50,832 nucleotides of DNA, taken from positions 1 through 50,832 of the forward strand of contig CANQOT010000011.1 in NCBI GenBank assembly GCA_947625555.1, written 5' to 3'. Both the position numbers and the translations under genes were made by a program. Under the pieces are notes generated by a model. It did no database searches. It saw nothing but the letters and a program-made list of their open reading frames with translations, and was not told the DNA's origin. Positions 24,692 through 33,734 of this stretch are shown here, in pieces. Source of the DNA: an uncultured Clostridia bacterium. Its GTDB lineage: Bacteria > Bacillota > Clostridia > Christensenellales > Borkfalkiaceae. Position 1 is the first letter of the stretch, and every line of letters begins with the position of its first letter.

Positions 24692-24720
24692 ATTATAGCA
24701 TGATTTTATGAAGTTTGCAA
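24692..24720 (-). promoter_or_regulatory. Promoter of the M18 aminopeptidase gene
   Basis: TTGCAA (24715-24720) and TATAAT (24692-24697) are separated by 17 bp on the minus strand. Confidence 0.8.
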
Positions 24721-24737
24721 GCGCGGCGCATATGTGC

Positions 24738-25769
24738 TCAAAAGCACTTTTCGAGGCGGGAGCGTTTGCACGTCTCGATATTTCCGCAACGGTAGCACAG
24801 TTCGTTCTCGCACACGCCGTCCTTTTCGAAGGCGACGAGGTTGCCCACCGTCGTCTCCGCGATATTTTTGAGGGCCTCCTGCGTGAGAAATGCTTGGTGT
24901 GAGGTCACGATGACGTTGGGCATCGAGATGAGGCGGGCGAGCACGTCGTCCTCCAAAATATGCCCCGAAAAATCGCGGAAGAAGAGGTCGGATTCCTCCT
25001 CATAGACGTCGAGAAGGGCCGCGCCCACCTTGCGCGCCTTGATGCCTTCGAGCAGCGCCTCCGCGTCGATGAGCGCCCCGCGCGAGGCGTTGAGAAGGAT
25101 CACCCCCTTCTTCATCTTCGCGATGGCCTCCGCGCCGATGAGATGGTAGGTCTCCCCGTCCAGCGGACAATGCAGGGAGATGACGTCGCTCCTCTCGAAG
25201 AGCTCTTCGAGGGAGACGTAACAAAACCCGTCCTCCTGCCCGGGGAATTTGTCGTATGCGACGACGTTCATGCCAAAGCCCTTGCAGATGTCGATGAAAA
25301 TGCGCCCGATCTTGCCCGTCCCGATGACGCCCACCGTCTTGCCGTGCAGATCGAACCCCGTGAGCCCCGAGAGGGAGAAGTTGAACTCCTTCGTGCGGTT
25401 ATAGGCCTTGTGGATGCGCCGCACCGAAGTGAGGAGAAGCGCCATGGCGTGTTCGGCGACGGCGTAGGGCGAATAGGCGGGCACGCGCACGACGTGGATC
25501 TTGCGGTAGCAGGCCTCGACGGCGACGTTGTTGTAGCCCGCACAGCGGAGCGCGATGATGCGCACGCCGTACGAATAGAGCTTGTCTACGACCTCTTCGC
25601 CCACCTCGTCGTTGACGAACACGCAGACGCCGTCGAAGCCGCGGGCGAGCTCGGCCGTATCCGCCGTAAGTTTGGTCTCGTAGAACTTGAACGTCACGCC
25701 GCGGCGGTCGCCCTCTTCGGTGAAATAGGGAATGTCATAATCCTTTGCGTCAAAAAAAGCGATCCTCAT
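24738..25769 (-). CDS. D-2-hydroxyacid dehydrogenase (D-lactate dehydrogenase type) with Cys-rich tail
   Basis: The 343-residue NAD-dependent enzyme probably reduces pyruvate to D-lactate. It shows the family order: RCAGYNNVAVEA (substrate Arg), VPAYSPYAVAEHAMAL, the Rossmann motif VGVIGTGKIGRIF, LHCPLDGETYHLI, NASRGALIDAEAL, and the catalytic His in VIVTSHQAFLTQEAL. The last 24 residues carry cysteines at 320, 325, 328, 334 and 342, which look like a small metal-binding tail beyond the usual end of the fold. The gene lies after the ribosomal cluster and is separated from it by a terminator. Confidence 0.93.
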   Translation of the reverse strand: MRIAFFDAKDYDIPYFTEEGDRRGVTFKFYETKLTADTAELARGFDGVCVFVNDEVGEEVVDKLYSYGVRIIALRCAGYNNVAVEACYRKIHVVRVPAYSPYAVAEHAMALLLTSVRRIHKAYNRTKEFNFSLSGLTGFDLHGKTVGVIGTGKIGRIFIDICKGFGMNVVAYDKFPGQEDGFCYVSLEELFERSDVISLHCPLDGETYHLIGAEAIAKMKKGVILLNASRGALIDAEALLEGIKARKVGAALLDVYEEESDLFFRDFSGHILEDDVLARLISMPNVIVTSHQAFLTQEALKNIAETTVGNLVAFEKDGVCENELCYRCGNIETCKRSRLEKCF

Positions 25770-25811
25770 AAGATCCCTCCCTGTTTGATATGTACCGCCG
25801 CTCTTGCAAGA

Positions 25812-25845
25812 AAATAAAGAGGCAAGGGTCGTTCCCCTGCCTCTT
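25812..25845 (-). terminator. Terminator of the ribosomal protein cluster
   Basis: On the minus strand AAGAGGCAGGGG and CCCTTGCCTCTT form a stem followed by TATTTTC, just after rplQ. Confidence 0.85.
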
Positions 25846-25852
25846 CCGTTCG

Positions 25853-26359
25853 TTAAATAAGTTCGATGATCGCCGTCTCGGAGCCGTCGCCGCGGCGCTG
25901 GCCGAGGAGGTAGATCCTCGTGTATCCGCCGCCCTGCCCGAGCTCTTCCTTGCGCTGCGCATACTTGGGCGCGATCTCGTTGAACAGCTTCTCCATGAGG
26001 GGATGCTGGACTTTCCCGACGCGCTTGCGATAGTCGCTCTTCTTCTCGTTGAAGGCCTTGATCTCTTGAAGATCGTACGTCTTTGCCATAATGGCACGGC
26101 GCGCCGCCAACTTCTTCGGACCGTCCTTGTAGGCGGTCGCCTTCACTTCCTTGCCCTTCTTATCCTTGGCGACGACCTCGATCTCGACGACGTCCTCGTA
26201 GGAATTGACGGCCTTCGTGATGAGCTTTTCGACGTAGGGACGCAGCTCCTTCGCGCGCGCCGCCGTCGTTTCGATTTTTCCGTACCACAGGAGCTGGGAC
26301 GCCTGATTCCTTAAAATTGCAAGCCTCTGCTCCGTTGTTCTGCCCAATTTACCCGGCAT
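25853..26359 (-). CDS. rplQ: Ribosomal protein L17
   Basis: Last gene of the cluster. The N-terminal part (MPGKLGRTTEQRLAILRNQ) and the C-terminal part (GGYTRIYLLGQRRGDGSETA) are typical. At 168 residues it is longer than the usual 115-130. The extra sequence is an insertion of roughly 40-50 residues in the middle (about 60-105, lysine-rich). It lies 3 bp after rpoA and is surely co-transcribed. Confidence 0.97.
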   Translation of the reverse strand: MPGKLGRTTEQRLAILRNQASQLLWYGKIETTAARAKELRPYVEKLITKAVNSYEDVVEIEVVAKDKKGKEVKATAYKDGPKKLAARRAIMAKTYDLQEIKAFNEKKSDYRKRVGKVQHPLMEKLFNEIAPKYAQRKEELGQGGGYTRIYLLGQRRGDGSETAIIELI

Positions 26360-26362
26360 GGT

Positions 26363-27322
26363 TTAATCCTCCTTTTTTTCGAGCGAAAGACCGTACGCTT
26401 CGAGCTTCTGAATGACTTCGTCGAGGGACTTCTTGCCGAGGTTCCTGACCTTCAGCATGTCCTCCTCCGTGCGGCGAATGAGGTCTTCCACGGTGTGAAT
26501 GTTCGCTCTCTTCAAGCAGTTGTAGGAACGGACGGAAAAGTCCATATCCTCGATCTTCATCGAGAGGATCTGCTGCTGCTTGTCGTCGTCCGTCTTGACG
26601 AGGATATCCATATCCTTGATGGTATCCGAAAGGTTGACGAACAGGTTGATGTGATCCTGCATGATCTTCGCGGCGAGCGACACGATCTCCTTGCCCGAGA
26701 AGGTCCCGTCCGTCCAGACCTCGATGGCGAGACGGTCGTAGTCGATGTTCTGCCCGACGCGGGCCGATTCGACCTGATAGTTGACCTTCTTGACGGGGGT
26801 GTAGATGGAGTCGATGGGGATATAGTCGAGGGGCGCGTTGAGCTTCTTATTATCCTTTGCGGGATGATATCCGCGGCCGCGTCCGATCGTGATCTCCATG
26901 TCGATCTTGCCGCCCTCATCGATCGTGCAGATATATTGGTCGGAGTTGATGATCTCCACTTCTGCGTCCTGCGAGATGTCCGCCGCCGTAACGTGGGCGG
27001 GGCCCTCCTTCACGAGACGCAAAGTCTTGGTGTAATCCTTGTCGGTCACTCTCGTCTTGATGGCGAGGAGTTTCAGATTGAGAATGATCTCGGTGACGTC
27101 TTCCTTGACGCCGGGGATGGCGCAGAACTCGTGCTTCACCGTCCCGTCCATAAACCTGATCCCTTGCGCAGCAGCCCCGGGGAGCGCCGAAAGGAGAATT
27201 CTTCTGAGACAGTTGCCTATCGTAAGACCGAAACCCTTTTCGAGCGGTTCGACGACGACCTTCGCATAGCTCCTGTCCTCGCTTTCCATGACCTCGATCT
27301 TGGGCATATCCATTTCGATCAT
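26363..27322 (-). CDS. rpoA: RNA polymerase alpha subunit
   Basis: The 319-residue protein has the N-terminal dimerization domain (EPLEKGFGLTIGNCLRRILL) and the C-terminal domain that contacts UP elements and activators (LKRANIHTVEDLIRRTEEDM, then RNLGKKSLDEV). It lies between rpsD and rplQ in the alpha operon. The length and motifs are standard. Confidence 0.99.
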   Translation of the reverse strand: MIEMDMPKIEVMESEDRSYAKVVVEPLEKGFGLTIGNCLRRILLSALPGAAAQGIRFMDGTVKHEFCAIPGVKEDVTEIILNLKLLAIKTRVTDKDYTKTLRLVKEGPAHVTAADISQDAEVEIINSDQYICTIDEGGKIDMEITIGRGRGYHPAKDNKKLNAPLDYIPIDSIYTPVKKVNYQVESARVGQNIDYDRLAIEVWTDGTFSGKEIVSLAAKIMQDHINLFVNLSDTIKDMDILVKTDDDKQQQILSMKIEDMDFSVRSYNCLKRANIHTVEDLIRRTEEDMLKVRNLGKKSLDEVIQKLEAYGLSLEKKED

Positions 27323-27345
27323 ATGGTTTCCTCCTTTTATCCGAT

Positions 27346-27969
27346 TTACTTGGAGTACAACTCGACGATCATATGCTCTGCAATCTGACTATCGACGTCC
27401 TCTCTCGTGGGAAGCGCCAAAACCTTTCCTTCGAGCTTCTCGGAATCAAATTCCAACCACTTGGGGAGATTGGGAAGTTTGGCGCCCTTGAGATTCTCGA
27501 AAAATTTGTTATCCTTTCTGTTTTCCTTGACGGCGATCACGTCGCCCACCTTCACGCTGTACGAAGGGATGGTGACCGTTTTGCCGTTGACGGTGAGGTG
27601 CGCGTGGTTGACGAGTTGCCTTGCCTGCGTACGGGATACGCCGATGCCCATGCGGAATACGACGTTATCCAGCCTGCGTTCCAGAAGTTGCAACATGTTC
27701 TCGCCGGCGATGCCCTTCATGCGGGCCGCTACCTCGTAGTAGTGGCGGAACTGCCCTTCCTGCACGCCGTAGATGCGCTTGGTCTTTTGCTTCTCGCGCA
27801 GCTGCAATCCGTATTCGGAGACCTTCTTTCTGCCCGCGCCGTGCTGTCCGGGAGGAAGGGGGCGCTTGTTGAAGGGGCACTTATCGGTGTAGCACTTATC
27901 GCCCTTCAAAAAGAGCTTGCCGCCTTCTCTTCTGCAAAGTTTGCATTTCGCTTCTCTGTAAACTGCCAT
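27346..27969 (-). CDS. rpsD: Ribosomal protein S4
   Basis: The 207-residue primary 16S-binding protein has the zinc form of the N-terminus (C9, C12, C26, C31) and the S4 RNA-binding domain ([20 protein letters not shown]). In many bacteria S4 is also the autoregulator of its operon. Its place between rpsK and rpoA is the clostridial order and differs from Bacillus, where rpsD is separate. Confidence 0.99.
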   Translation of the reverse strand: MAVYREAKCKLCRREGGKLFLKGDKCYTDKCPFNKRPLPPGQHGAGRKKVSEYGLQLREKQKTKRIYGVQEGQFRHYYEVAARMKGIAGENMLQLLERRLDNVVFRMGIGVSRTQARQLVNHAHLTVNGKTVTIPSYSVKVGDVIAVKENRKDNKFFENLKGAKLPNLPKWLEFDSEKLEGKVLALPTREDVDSQIAEHMIVELYSK

Positions 27970-27981
27970 GATCTTCCCTCC

Positions 27982-28380
27982 TTAAACTCTTCTGCGCTTG
28001 GGCGGACGGCACCCGTTGTGCGCGATCGGGGAAACGTCGGAAATGAGCGTTACCTCGAGCTCGCAGCCCGCGAGCGCGCGGATCGCGGATTCCCTGCCTG
28101 CACCGGGACCCTTCACATAGACCTCGACGCTGCGGAGCCCGTGCTCCTTCGCGGCCTTGGCGGCCGTCTCCGTTGCCATCTGTGCGGCGAACGGGGTGCC
28201 CTTCCTCGAACCCTTGAAGCCGAGGGAACCCGCGCTCGACCAGCTGATGGCGTTGCCGTTCATGTCTGTAATGGTGACGAGGGTATTGTTGAAGGTGGAC
28301 TGGATATGGACCTGCCCCTTATCCACCTTTTTGATCTCTCTTCTCTTACGCGAAACTACCGTTCTCTTCTGACCTGCCAT
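27982..28380 (-). CDS. rpsK: Ribosomal protein S11
   Basis: The 132-residue small-subunit platform protein contains [19 protein letters not shown] and the conserved C-terminal [15 protein letters not shown]. It lies 12 bp from both neighbours in the alpha operon. Confidence 0.99.
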   Translation of the reverse strand: MAGQKRTVVSRKRREIKKVDKGQVHIQSTFNNTLVTITDMNGNAISWSSAGSLGFKGSRKGTPFAAQMATETAAKAAKEHGLRSVEVYVKGPGAGRESAIRALAGCELEVTLISDVSPIAHNGCRPPKRRRV

Positions 28381-28392
28381 ATTTCGCTCTCC

Positions 28393-28761
28393 TTACTTCT
28401 TCTTGTTCGCGACGGTACGGCGCGGTCCCTTACGGGTCCTCGCGTTGCGCTTCGTGCTCTGACCGCGGACGGGCAAGCCCTTTCTGTGACGCACGCCGCG
28501 ATAGCAACCGATCTCCATGAGCCGCTTGATGTTGAGGCTTGTCTGCCCCCGAAGCTCACCTTCGACCGTGAGGTTGTGATCGATATATTCTCTTAATTTG
28601 GATACGGCGGTCTCGTCGAGATCCTTCACCCGCGTATCGGGGTCGATACCCGTGGCGGCAAGGATCTGGCGGGACGTCGCAAGTCCGATCCCGTAGATGT
28701 AAGTGAGGCCGATCTCGACCCGCTTCTCTCTCGGTAAATCCACACCGGCAATACGTGCCAT
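28393..28761 (-). CDS. rpsM: Ribosomal protein S13
   Basis: The 122-residue head protein begins [19 protein letters not shown] and ends in a basic tail ([11 protein letters not shown]). It is the first gene after a strong internal promoter and a leader of about 235 nt, so it opens a separately controlled alpha transcript. GGAGG lies about 9 bp before the ATG. Confidence 0.99.
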   Translation of the reverse strand: MARIAGVDLPREKRVEIGLTYIYGIGLATSRQILAATGIDPDTRVKDLDETAVSKLREYIDHNLTVEGELRGQTSLNIKRLMEIGCYRGVRHRKGLPVRGQSTKRNARTRKGPRRTVANKKK

Positions 28762-28997
28762 GTACTTTGTAACCTCCGTGATTTTCGGTAAATTGAAATT
28801 TTATTTTTCTATATTCGTCCGTTTCCGCGGGGCGCAGTGGAAAATGCGCCTTTGGGCGGAGCGGTTCATTTTCGCTGAGAAGACAAAGATCGCCTCATCG
28901 AGGCTCATTACGCGCAGAATAAGCCGACTTTCCGCAACCTCTTTTGCGGAAATCCGGCTTCTCTTATGCGGTTTCGGCGGTTTTTCGGAAAAAACCA
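28762..28997 (-). promoter_or_regulatory. Leader of the rpsM-rplQ transcript
   Basis: About 235 nt of noncoding sequence separate the promoter start from rpsM. On the minus strand it includes a long hairpin (at 28923-28958; TTTCCGC/GCGGAAA extended by GCCG/CGGC), a second pairing around GAGCCTCGATGAGGC, and an A/T-rich end. In other bacteria alpha-operon leaders bind S4 and repress translation. A similar role is inferred here, but I could not match a known fold. Confidence 0.55.
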
Positions 28998-29003
28998 CAT
29001 GGA

Positions 29004-29032
29004 ATTATACCACGCGCGGATAAATTTGTCAA
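29004..29032 (-). promoter_or_regulatory. Internal promoter before rpsM
   Basis: Perfect TTGACA (29027-29032) and TATAAT (29004-29009) are 17 bp apart on the minus strand. They lie just after the rpmJ stop codon, inside the ribosomal cluster. Confidence 0.88.
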
Positions 29033-29039
29033 CTGATTT

Positions 29040-29156
29040 TCAGCCCTGTCTTTGTTTATGGCTCTTGTTTTTCGAACAGATCACCATCACTTTGCCGTTT
29101 CTCTTGATGACTTTGCATTTATCGCACATCGGCTTTACGGAAGGTCTGACTTTCAT
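29040..29156 (-). CDS. rpmJ: Ribosomal protein L36
   Basis: This 38-residue protein has the zinc ligands C11, C14, C27 and H33 ([20 protein letters not shown] at the start). It lies between infA and rpsM, the usual place. The final GLN-GLY extension past the last lysines is slightly longer than the common 37 residues. Confidence 0.97.
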   Translation of the reverse strand: MKVRPSVKPMCDKCKVIKRNGKVMVICSKNKSHKQRQG

Positions 29157-29211
29157 AATTATTTACCTCGTTATAATGTTGGTATTTCGCGTCATGGGCA
29201 GAATGACGCGG

Positions 29212-29433
29212 TTAGTTCTTGCTTCTCCAAGTAATGCGGCCCTTGGTGAGATCGTACGGGCTCATTTCGAGCTTGACCGCGTCCCCTTCGATGATACGGA
29301 TATAGTTCATGCGGAGCTTGCCCGAGATGTAGGCGGTTATCACATGCCCGTTGGTAAGGCGGACCTTGAAGGTGGCATTGGGGAGCGCTTCGATGACCCT
29401 GCCCTCTGTTTCGATGACGTCGTCTTTCGACAT
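29212..29433 (-). CDS. infA: Translation initiation factor IF-1
   Basis: The 73-residue OB-fold protein starts [20 protein letters not shown] and has [20 protein letters not shown]-1 occupies the ribosomal A site during initiation. The start has GGAGG 6 bp upstream. A much longer frame through this region is an artefact on the same strand as map. It lies between map and rpmJ. Confidence 0.98.
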   Translation of the reverse strand: MSKDDVIETEGRVIEALPNATFKVRLTNGHVITAYISGKLRMNYIRIIEGDAVKLEMSPYDLTKGRITWRSKN

Positions 29434-29450
29434 TCTTCCTCCTTCCACCC

Positions 29451-30194
29451 TCAAAGGGTGAGAATCTCCACGCCGTCCTCGCGGATCACGACGGTATTTT
29501 CGTAGTGCGCCGCGGGCCTGTTGTCGGCGGTGACCGCCGTCCAGCCGTCGGGGAGCACCTTCACTTTGAAGGTCCCCGCCGCGATCATGGGCTCGATGCA
29601 GATGACTGCCCCCGCAGGGAGACGGATACCCGTGTTCCTCTTCCCATAGTTGGGAACGGAGGGATCCTCGTGCATCTCTCTGCCGATGCCGTGCCCCGTG
29701 TAGGCGCGGATGACCGAGAACCCGTTCGCTTCCGCGTGCTGCTGGACCTGATAGCCGATGTTGAGGAGCGGCGTGCCCGCTTTGAGCCCCTCGATGCCCT
29801 TGAAGAAGCATTCCTGCGTGACGCGCACGAGCTTTTTCTTCTCGGGGCTGACTTCGCCGATGCAGAAGGTCCTCGCGCCGTCGCCGTGGAAGCCGTTCTT
29901 GTAGGCGCACAGGTCGACGCTGACGATATCGCCCTCTTCGAGCACCCGCTCGCCGGGGATACCGTGGACGACGACCTCGTTCACGGAGACGCACGCCGAG
30001 GCGGGATAGCCGTAGTAGCCGAGGCAGGAAGGCTCTCCGCCGCTCGACTTGATGAAGTCGTAGACGAGGGTATCCACCTCTTTCGTCGTCATACCCGCGC
30101 GGATATGCTCGCCGACGAATTTGAGACAGTCGCGCACGATGCCGCACGGTTCGCGCATGAGCGCGATCTCTTCCTCACTTTTGACGAAAAGCAT
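29451..30194 (-). CDS. map: Type I methionine aminopeptidase
   Basis: The 247-residue enzyme removes the initiator methionine from nascent proteins. The metal ligands are visible: Asp in [15 protein letters not shown] (two), His in [10 protein letters not shown], Glu in CIEPM and Glu near HYENTVVI. It starts 1 bp after the adk stop, so the two are likely translationally coupled. Confidence 0.97.
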   Translation of the reverse strand: MLFVKSEEEIALMREPCGIVRDCLKFVGEHIRAGMTTKEVDTLVYDFIKSSGGEPSCLGYYGYPASACVSVNEVVVHGIPGERVLEEGDIVSVDLCAYKNGFHGDGARTFCIGEVSPEKKKLVRVTQECFFKGIEGLKAGTPLLNIGYQVQQHAEANGFSVIRAYTGHGIGREMHEDPSVPNYGKRNTGIRLPAGAVICIEPMIAAGTFKVKVLPDGWTAVTADNRPAAHYENTVVIREDGVEILTL

Positions 30195-30195
30195 G

Positions 30196-30837
30196 TTACT
30201 TTACAAACGTATCGAGGACCTTCCCGATCTCTTCGAACAGCACTTCGGCGGGAGCCTCGCTGCCCGTGAAGTTCAGGATGATGCCCTTCTTCGTATAGTA
30301 ATCGATGAGCGGCGCCGTCTGCTCGTTGTAGACGGCAAGGCGGCTTTGGACGGTCTCGGGATTATCGTCCTTGCGGCGGTAGAGTTCGCCGCCGCAGCGG
30401 GCGCACGTCGTCGCGCCGTTCAGTGTGGAGACATGGTAGCTCTCGCCGCACTCCTTGCACACCCTTCTCCCGCAGAGACGGTCTAAAAGGAGCGCCTGGT
30501 CGATGTTGATGTTGACGACCCCGTCGATATGGGCGAAGGTATCGAGCGCCTCCGCCTGAAAGAGATTGCGGGGGAACCCGTCGAGAAGATACCCGTTGCC
30601 GTTCTTCACGTCGTCCCATGTGAGACGGTCCTTGACGATCTCGCAGGTGACGGAATCGGGCACGAGCTCGCCCGCGTCGGTATAGGACTTGGCGAGTTTC
30701 CCGATCTCGGTGCCGTTTTTGATATTCGCACGGAAGATATCTCCCGTGGAGATATGCACAAGGCCGTAGCGCGCCGCGATCTTGGTCGCCTGCGTGCCCT
30801 TACCTGCACCGGGCGCGCCGAGAAGGATCAAATTCAT
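30196..30837 (-). CDS. adk: Adenylate kinase
   Basis: The start at 30837 has AGAGG 7 bp upstream; a longer frame runs into repeat sequence and is rejected. The 213-residue enzyme balances ATP, ADP and AMP. It has the P-loop GAPGAGKGTQ at 8-17, GYLLDGFPRN, and a zinc LID with Cys pairs CKEC and CARC, typical of Gram-positives. It is separated from secY by 361 bp that hold dispersed repeats, unlike the tight spacing elsewhere in the cluster. Confidence 0.98.
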   Translation of the reverse strand: MNLILLGAPGAGKGTQATKIAARYGLVHISTGDIFRANIKNGTEIGKLAKSYTDAGELVPDSVTCEIVKDRLTWDDVKNGNGYLLDGFPRNLFQAEALDTFAHIDGVVNINIDQALLLDRLCGRRVCKECGESYHVSTLNGATTCARCGGELYRRKDDNPETVQSRLAVYNEQTAPLIDYYTKKGIILNFTGSEAPAEVLFEEIGKVLDTFVK

Positions 30838-30998
30838 ACACAACCTCTTTTTGTTGGGGGTGTTCGGACGCCCCACCCCCCTACCCCCCTCCCACGGAGG
30901 GGGCATGTAGGCATGGATCATGCAAACACGGTTACCGTTAAAACGCGGAGAAGTTTCCAAATACTTGCCATAGGCGGAATTGATTTCCGCCGTGGGCG
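30838..30998. repeat. GC-rich palindromic repeat region upstream of adk
   Basis: On the minus strand CCCCCTCCGTGGGAGGGGG (30886-30904 in the window) is followed by GTAGGGGGGTGGGG. It resembles the CTCCTCC-TT-GGGGAGGAG ... GAGGTGGGG unit near 48,910. The part at 30974-30994 holds GGCGGAA/TTCCGCC, the closing hairpin of repeat copy 2. No gene is supported. Confidence 0.6.
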
Positions 30999-31001
30999 TC
31001 T

Positions 31002-31198
31002 CAATTTGCCACGCCACCGCACGCTTGTTGTCTGATGAGACGAACGACCGGAGCCAACTCCATTAAGGCGCCACGGCTTATTCGCCTCACGAAATTTTGT
31101 TTTGCGGTGTGAGGACTACGCACCAAAAGATTCACTCACCCGCTCCGCGGGTTCGGAATGAGGTCGTAACCCCCTCGCGCAAAACAAAATTTGTGAAC
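31002..31198 (-). repeat. Dispersed structured repeat, copy 2
   Basis: The first base lies directly after the secY stop codon. It aligns with copy 1 at 21316-21504 in the same block order, with identical 20-25 bp blocks at both ends. Pairing of ACAAATTTTGTTTTGC with GCAAAACAAAATTT gives a long hairpin, which could affect readthrough from secY to adk. Confidence 0.85.
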
Positions 31199-32512
31199 TT
31201 ATTTCAGGAATCCCTTGTAGTTCTTCATCATGATCTGCGATTGAAGCTGCTTATCAAATTCAAGCGCAACCGAGACGACGATGAGGATACCCGTCGTGGA
31301 GAACACGTTGACGAGGCTCGCGCTGCCCGTCCAGCTGAACGCGACGGACGGAATGAACGCGAGAAGAGTGAGGAAGATCGCACCGAAGAGCGTGATGCGC
31401 TTGTTGATCTTTTTGAGATACATCGCCGTCGGCTTGCCGGGACGGATACCCTGGATAAAGCCGCCGTTGCTCTGGATCTGCTTCGCCACGTCGTCGGGAT
31501 TGAACTGCATCTGCGCATAGAAGAATGCGAATGCGAAGATGAGGAGGCACATCACGACGGCATAGATCACGCGGCCGTACCACATGGGCGAGGAACCCGA
31601 GAACCAGATCGCGAGATTCTGCTGCGCCGTCGAATTGGGCCAGAAGAGGCTGATGATCATGGACGGGAAGGAGAGGATCGCGAACGCGAAGATGAGAGGC
31701 ATAACGCCGCTTCCCGTGATCTTCATGGGAATGACGGAGCTCTGCCCGCCGTACATCTTGGTGCCGCGTACCTGCTTCGCGTATTGTACGGGGATCTTTC
31801 TCTCCGCCAAGTCTACATAGACGATGAAGAAGAAGAGAAGGACCGCGATGACGATGAACAGGCCGAGGGAGAGAAGGCTGTTGAGGTTGCCCGCAAACAG
31901 GCTCTCGAACTCGGAGAGGATAGACATGCCCGCCGTCGAAAGGATACCGATGAAGATGATCATCGAGATACCGTTGCCGACGCCGTAGTCGGTGATGCGT
32001 TCGCCCAGCCACATGACGAGCATGGCGCCCGCCGTGTAGATGACGGTCATGTAAACGCCCGCGAACCACTTGGAATCGAAGAAGAGAGAGGCTTGAAGTG
32101 CGCCGCTCGTGTTCGCGAAGTTGACGATGATGCCGACGGATTGGACGATGGCGAGGACGATGGTGAGAAGCCGCGTATAGAGCGTGATCTTCTTCCTGCC
32201 CTCTTCGCCCTGCTTGGAGAGCCTTTCAAGGTAAGGGATACCCACCGTGAGAAGCTCGATGATAATGGACGCGTTGATGTACGGTCCGATGCCGAGCGCA
32301 AAGAGCGTGCCGTTCGCGAGCGCATTGCCCGTGATGCCGCTCATCAATTGCAGGAAGTCGTTCCCCGTGATGGCTGTCTCGAATTGTCCCCTGTCAAGTC
32401 CCGGTACGGGAATGTAGCACCCGAGGCGGAAGATGAACAGAATGAGGAGCGTTAAGAGGATCTTCTTCCTGATATCTTTATTGCGAAAGGCGTTTTTGAT
32501 GGTTTCAAACAT
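31199..32512 (-). CDS. secY: Protein translocase subunit SecY
   Basis: The 437-residue channel protein has ten predicted membrane segments. It begins MFETIKNAFRNKDIRKKILL and contains YVDLAERKIPVQYAKQV and the C-terminal KRITLFGAIFLTLLAFIPS. It forms the SecYEG pore that receives SRP-targeted proteins. It is the last gene of the spc part before the repeat-filled gap to adk. Confidence 0.99.
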   Translation of the reverse strand: MFETIKNAFRNKDIRKKILLTLLILFIFRLGCYIPVPGLDRGQFETAITGNDFLQLMSGITGNALANGTLFALGIGPYINASIIIELLTVGIPYLERLSKQGEEGRKKITLYTRLLTIVLAIVQSVGIIVNFANTSGALQASLFFDSKWFAGVYMTVIYTAGAMLVMWLGERITDYGVGNGISMIIFIGILSTAGMSILSEFESLFAGNLNSLLSLGLFIVIAVLLFFFIVYVDLAERKIPVQYAKQVRGTKMYGGQSSVIPMKITGSGVMPLIFAFAILSFPSMIISLFWPNSTAQQNLAIWFSGSSPMWYGRVIYAVVMCLLIFAFAFFYAQMQFNPDDVAKQIQSNGGFIQGIRPGKPTAMYLKKINKRITLFGAIFLTLLAFIPSVAFSWTGSASLVNVFSTTGILIVVSVALEFDKQLQSQIMMKNYKGFLK

Positions 32513-32553
32513 AATTCACTCCTTTCATGCGCGCATGGTGGCAAGTGCGAAAC

Positions 32554-33003
32554 TCATTCGACGACTTCCGCCGTGCCGCCTGCGGCCTCGATCGCAGCTT
32601 TGGCTGTTTCGGAGAACTTATGGGCCTTCACAGTGAGCGCCACTTTGAGTTCGCCGCCGCCCAAAACTTTCAGCCCGACGTTGTTCTTGACTTCCTTTGC
32701 AAGGCCGTTTTCGACGACAAAGCCATAGTCCACGACCGTGCCTGCGGGAAGCCCTCCGAGCGCGGAAAGATTGACGATCATGTAATCCTTCCCCCACTTG
32801 TTGTGGAAGCCGCGCTTGGGGATCCTGCGCGCGAGCGGCATCTGGCCGCCCTCGAAACCGGGACGGACGCCGCCGCCCGAACGGGCCCACTGGCCCTTAT
32901 GGCCCTTGCCGCTCGTCTTGCCGAGGCCCGAGCCGATCCCGCGGCCGAGGCGCTTTTCCTTGGTTCTTGCTCCCTCTGCGGGAGATAACGTATCGATTCT
33001 CAT
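32554..33003 (-). CDS. rplO: Ribosomal protein L15
   Basis: The 149-residue protein has the glycine/arginine-rich N-terminus ([19 protein letters not shown]) and the C-terminal [19 protein letters not shown]. It lies between rpmD and secY, the usual spc order. Confidence 0.98.
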   Translation of the reverse strand: MRIDTLSPAEGARTKEKRLGRGIGSGLGKTSGKGHKGQWARSGGGVRPGFEGGQMPLARRIPKRGFHNKWGKDYMIVNLSALGGLPAGTVVDYGFVVENGLAKEVKNNVGLKVLGGGELKVALTVKAHKFSETAKAAIEAAGGTAEVVE

Positions 33004-33013
33004 TGCCGTCTCC

Positions 33014-33190
33014 TTAAATTTCCTCGACCTTCACAAGGTGCGCGACCTTCTTGATCTGCCCGCGGAGAGCGGGGCTGTCCTTTTCGAAGGTGTTGGTAGA
33101 ATTGAGCTTTTTAAGGCCGAGCGCGGCGACGGTGGCCTTGACGGCCTTCACTTCGCCGATGGGGCTTTTGATAAGCGTGACCTTTATCAT
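33014..33190 (-). CDS. rpmD: Ribosomal protein L30
   Basis: The 58-residue protein begins [20 protein letters not shown] and contains [15 protein letters not shown], the family signature. It fills the gap between rpsE and rplO. It ends HLVKVEEI with TAA. Confidence 0.97.
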   Translation of the reverse strand: MIKVTLIKSPIGEVKAVKATVAALGLKKLNSTNTFEKDSPALRGQIKKVAHLVKVEEI

Positions 33191-33201
33191 ATCCTACCTC
33201 C

Positions 33202-33720
33202 TTAACCCACGATCTCTTCGACGGTCTTGCCGCGAAGCGCCGCAAATTCCTCGGCGGTCTTGAGCGTCGCGAGCCCTTCGATCGTTGCCTTGATGCAGTT
33301 GATCGGGTTCTGCGTGCCGTGAGACTTCGTTCTGATGTTCTTGATACCGGCGGCCTCCATGACCGCACGCACGGGACCGCCCGCGATGACGCCCGTACCT
33401 TCGGCAGCGGGGAGCATCAGGACCGCGCCCCTGCCGAACTTCCCGAGCACCTCGTGCGGGATGGTCGTATCGACGATGGCGACGTTGATCATGTTCTTCT
33501 TCGCCGCCTGCGTCGCCTTCTCGATGGCCTCGGGGACTTCCTTCGACTTCCCCGTGCCGTAGCCGACCTTGCCGTTCCCGTCGCCCACGATGACGAGCGC
33601 AGCAAAACGCATGTTCTTGCCGCCCTTCACCGTCTTGGATACGCGGTTGATCTGAATGGTCTTTTTGATGAGACCGTCGTTTTCTTCCTGTCTTCTTTGA
33701 GGTCTGTTTTCTCTTGCCAT
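33202..33720 (-). CDS. rpsE: Ribosomal protein S5
   Basis: The 172-residue protein has the double-stranded RNA-binding N-domain ([20 protein letters not shown]) and the C-domain signature [18 protein letters not shown]. It contributes to decoding fidelity at the mRNA entry side. Order and spacing are standard. Confidence 0.98.
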   Translation of the reverse strand: MARENRPQRRQEENDGLIKKTIQINRVSKTVKGGKNMRFAALVIVGDGNGKVGYGTGKSKEVPEAIEKATQAAKKNMINVAIVDTTIPHEVLGKFGRGAVLMLPAAEGTGVIAGGPVRAVMEAAGIKNIRTKSHGTQNPINCIKATIEGLATLKTAEEFAALRGKTVEEIVG

Positions 33721-33734
33721 AACCTATCCCTCCG

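Noticed and set aside
30838-31017. N-terminal extension of adenylate kinase by 60 residues
   Set aside because: The added part is repeat sequence, while the ATG at 30837 has a good ribosome binding site and gives the normal enzyme start.
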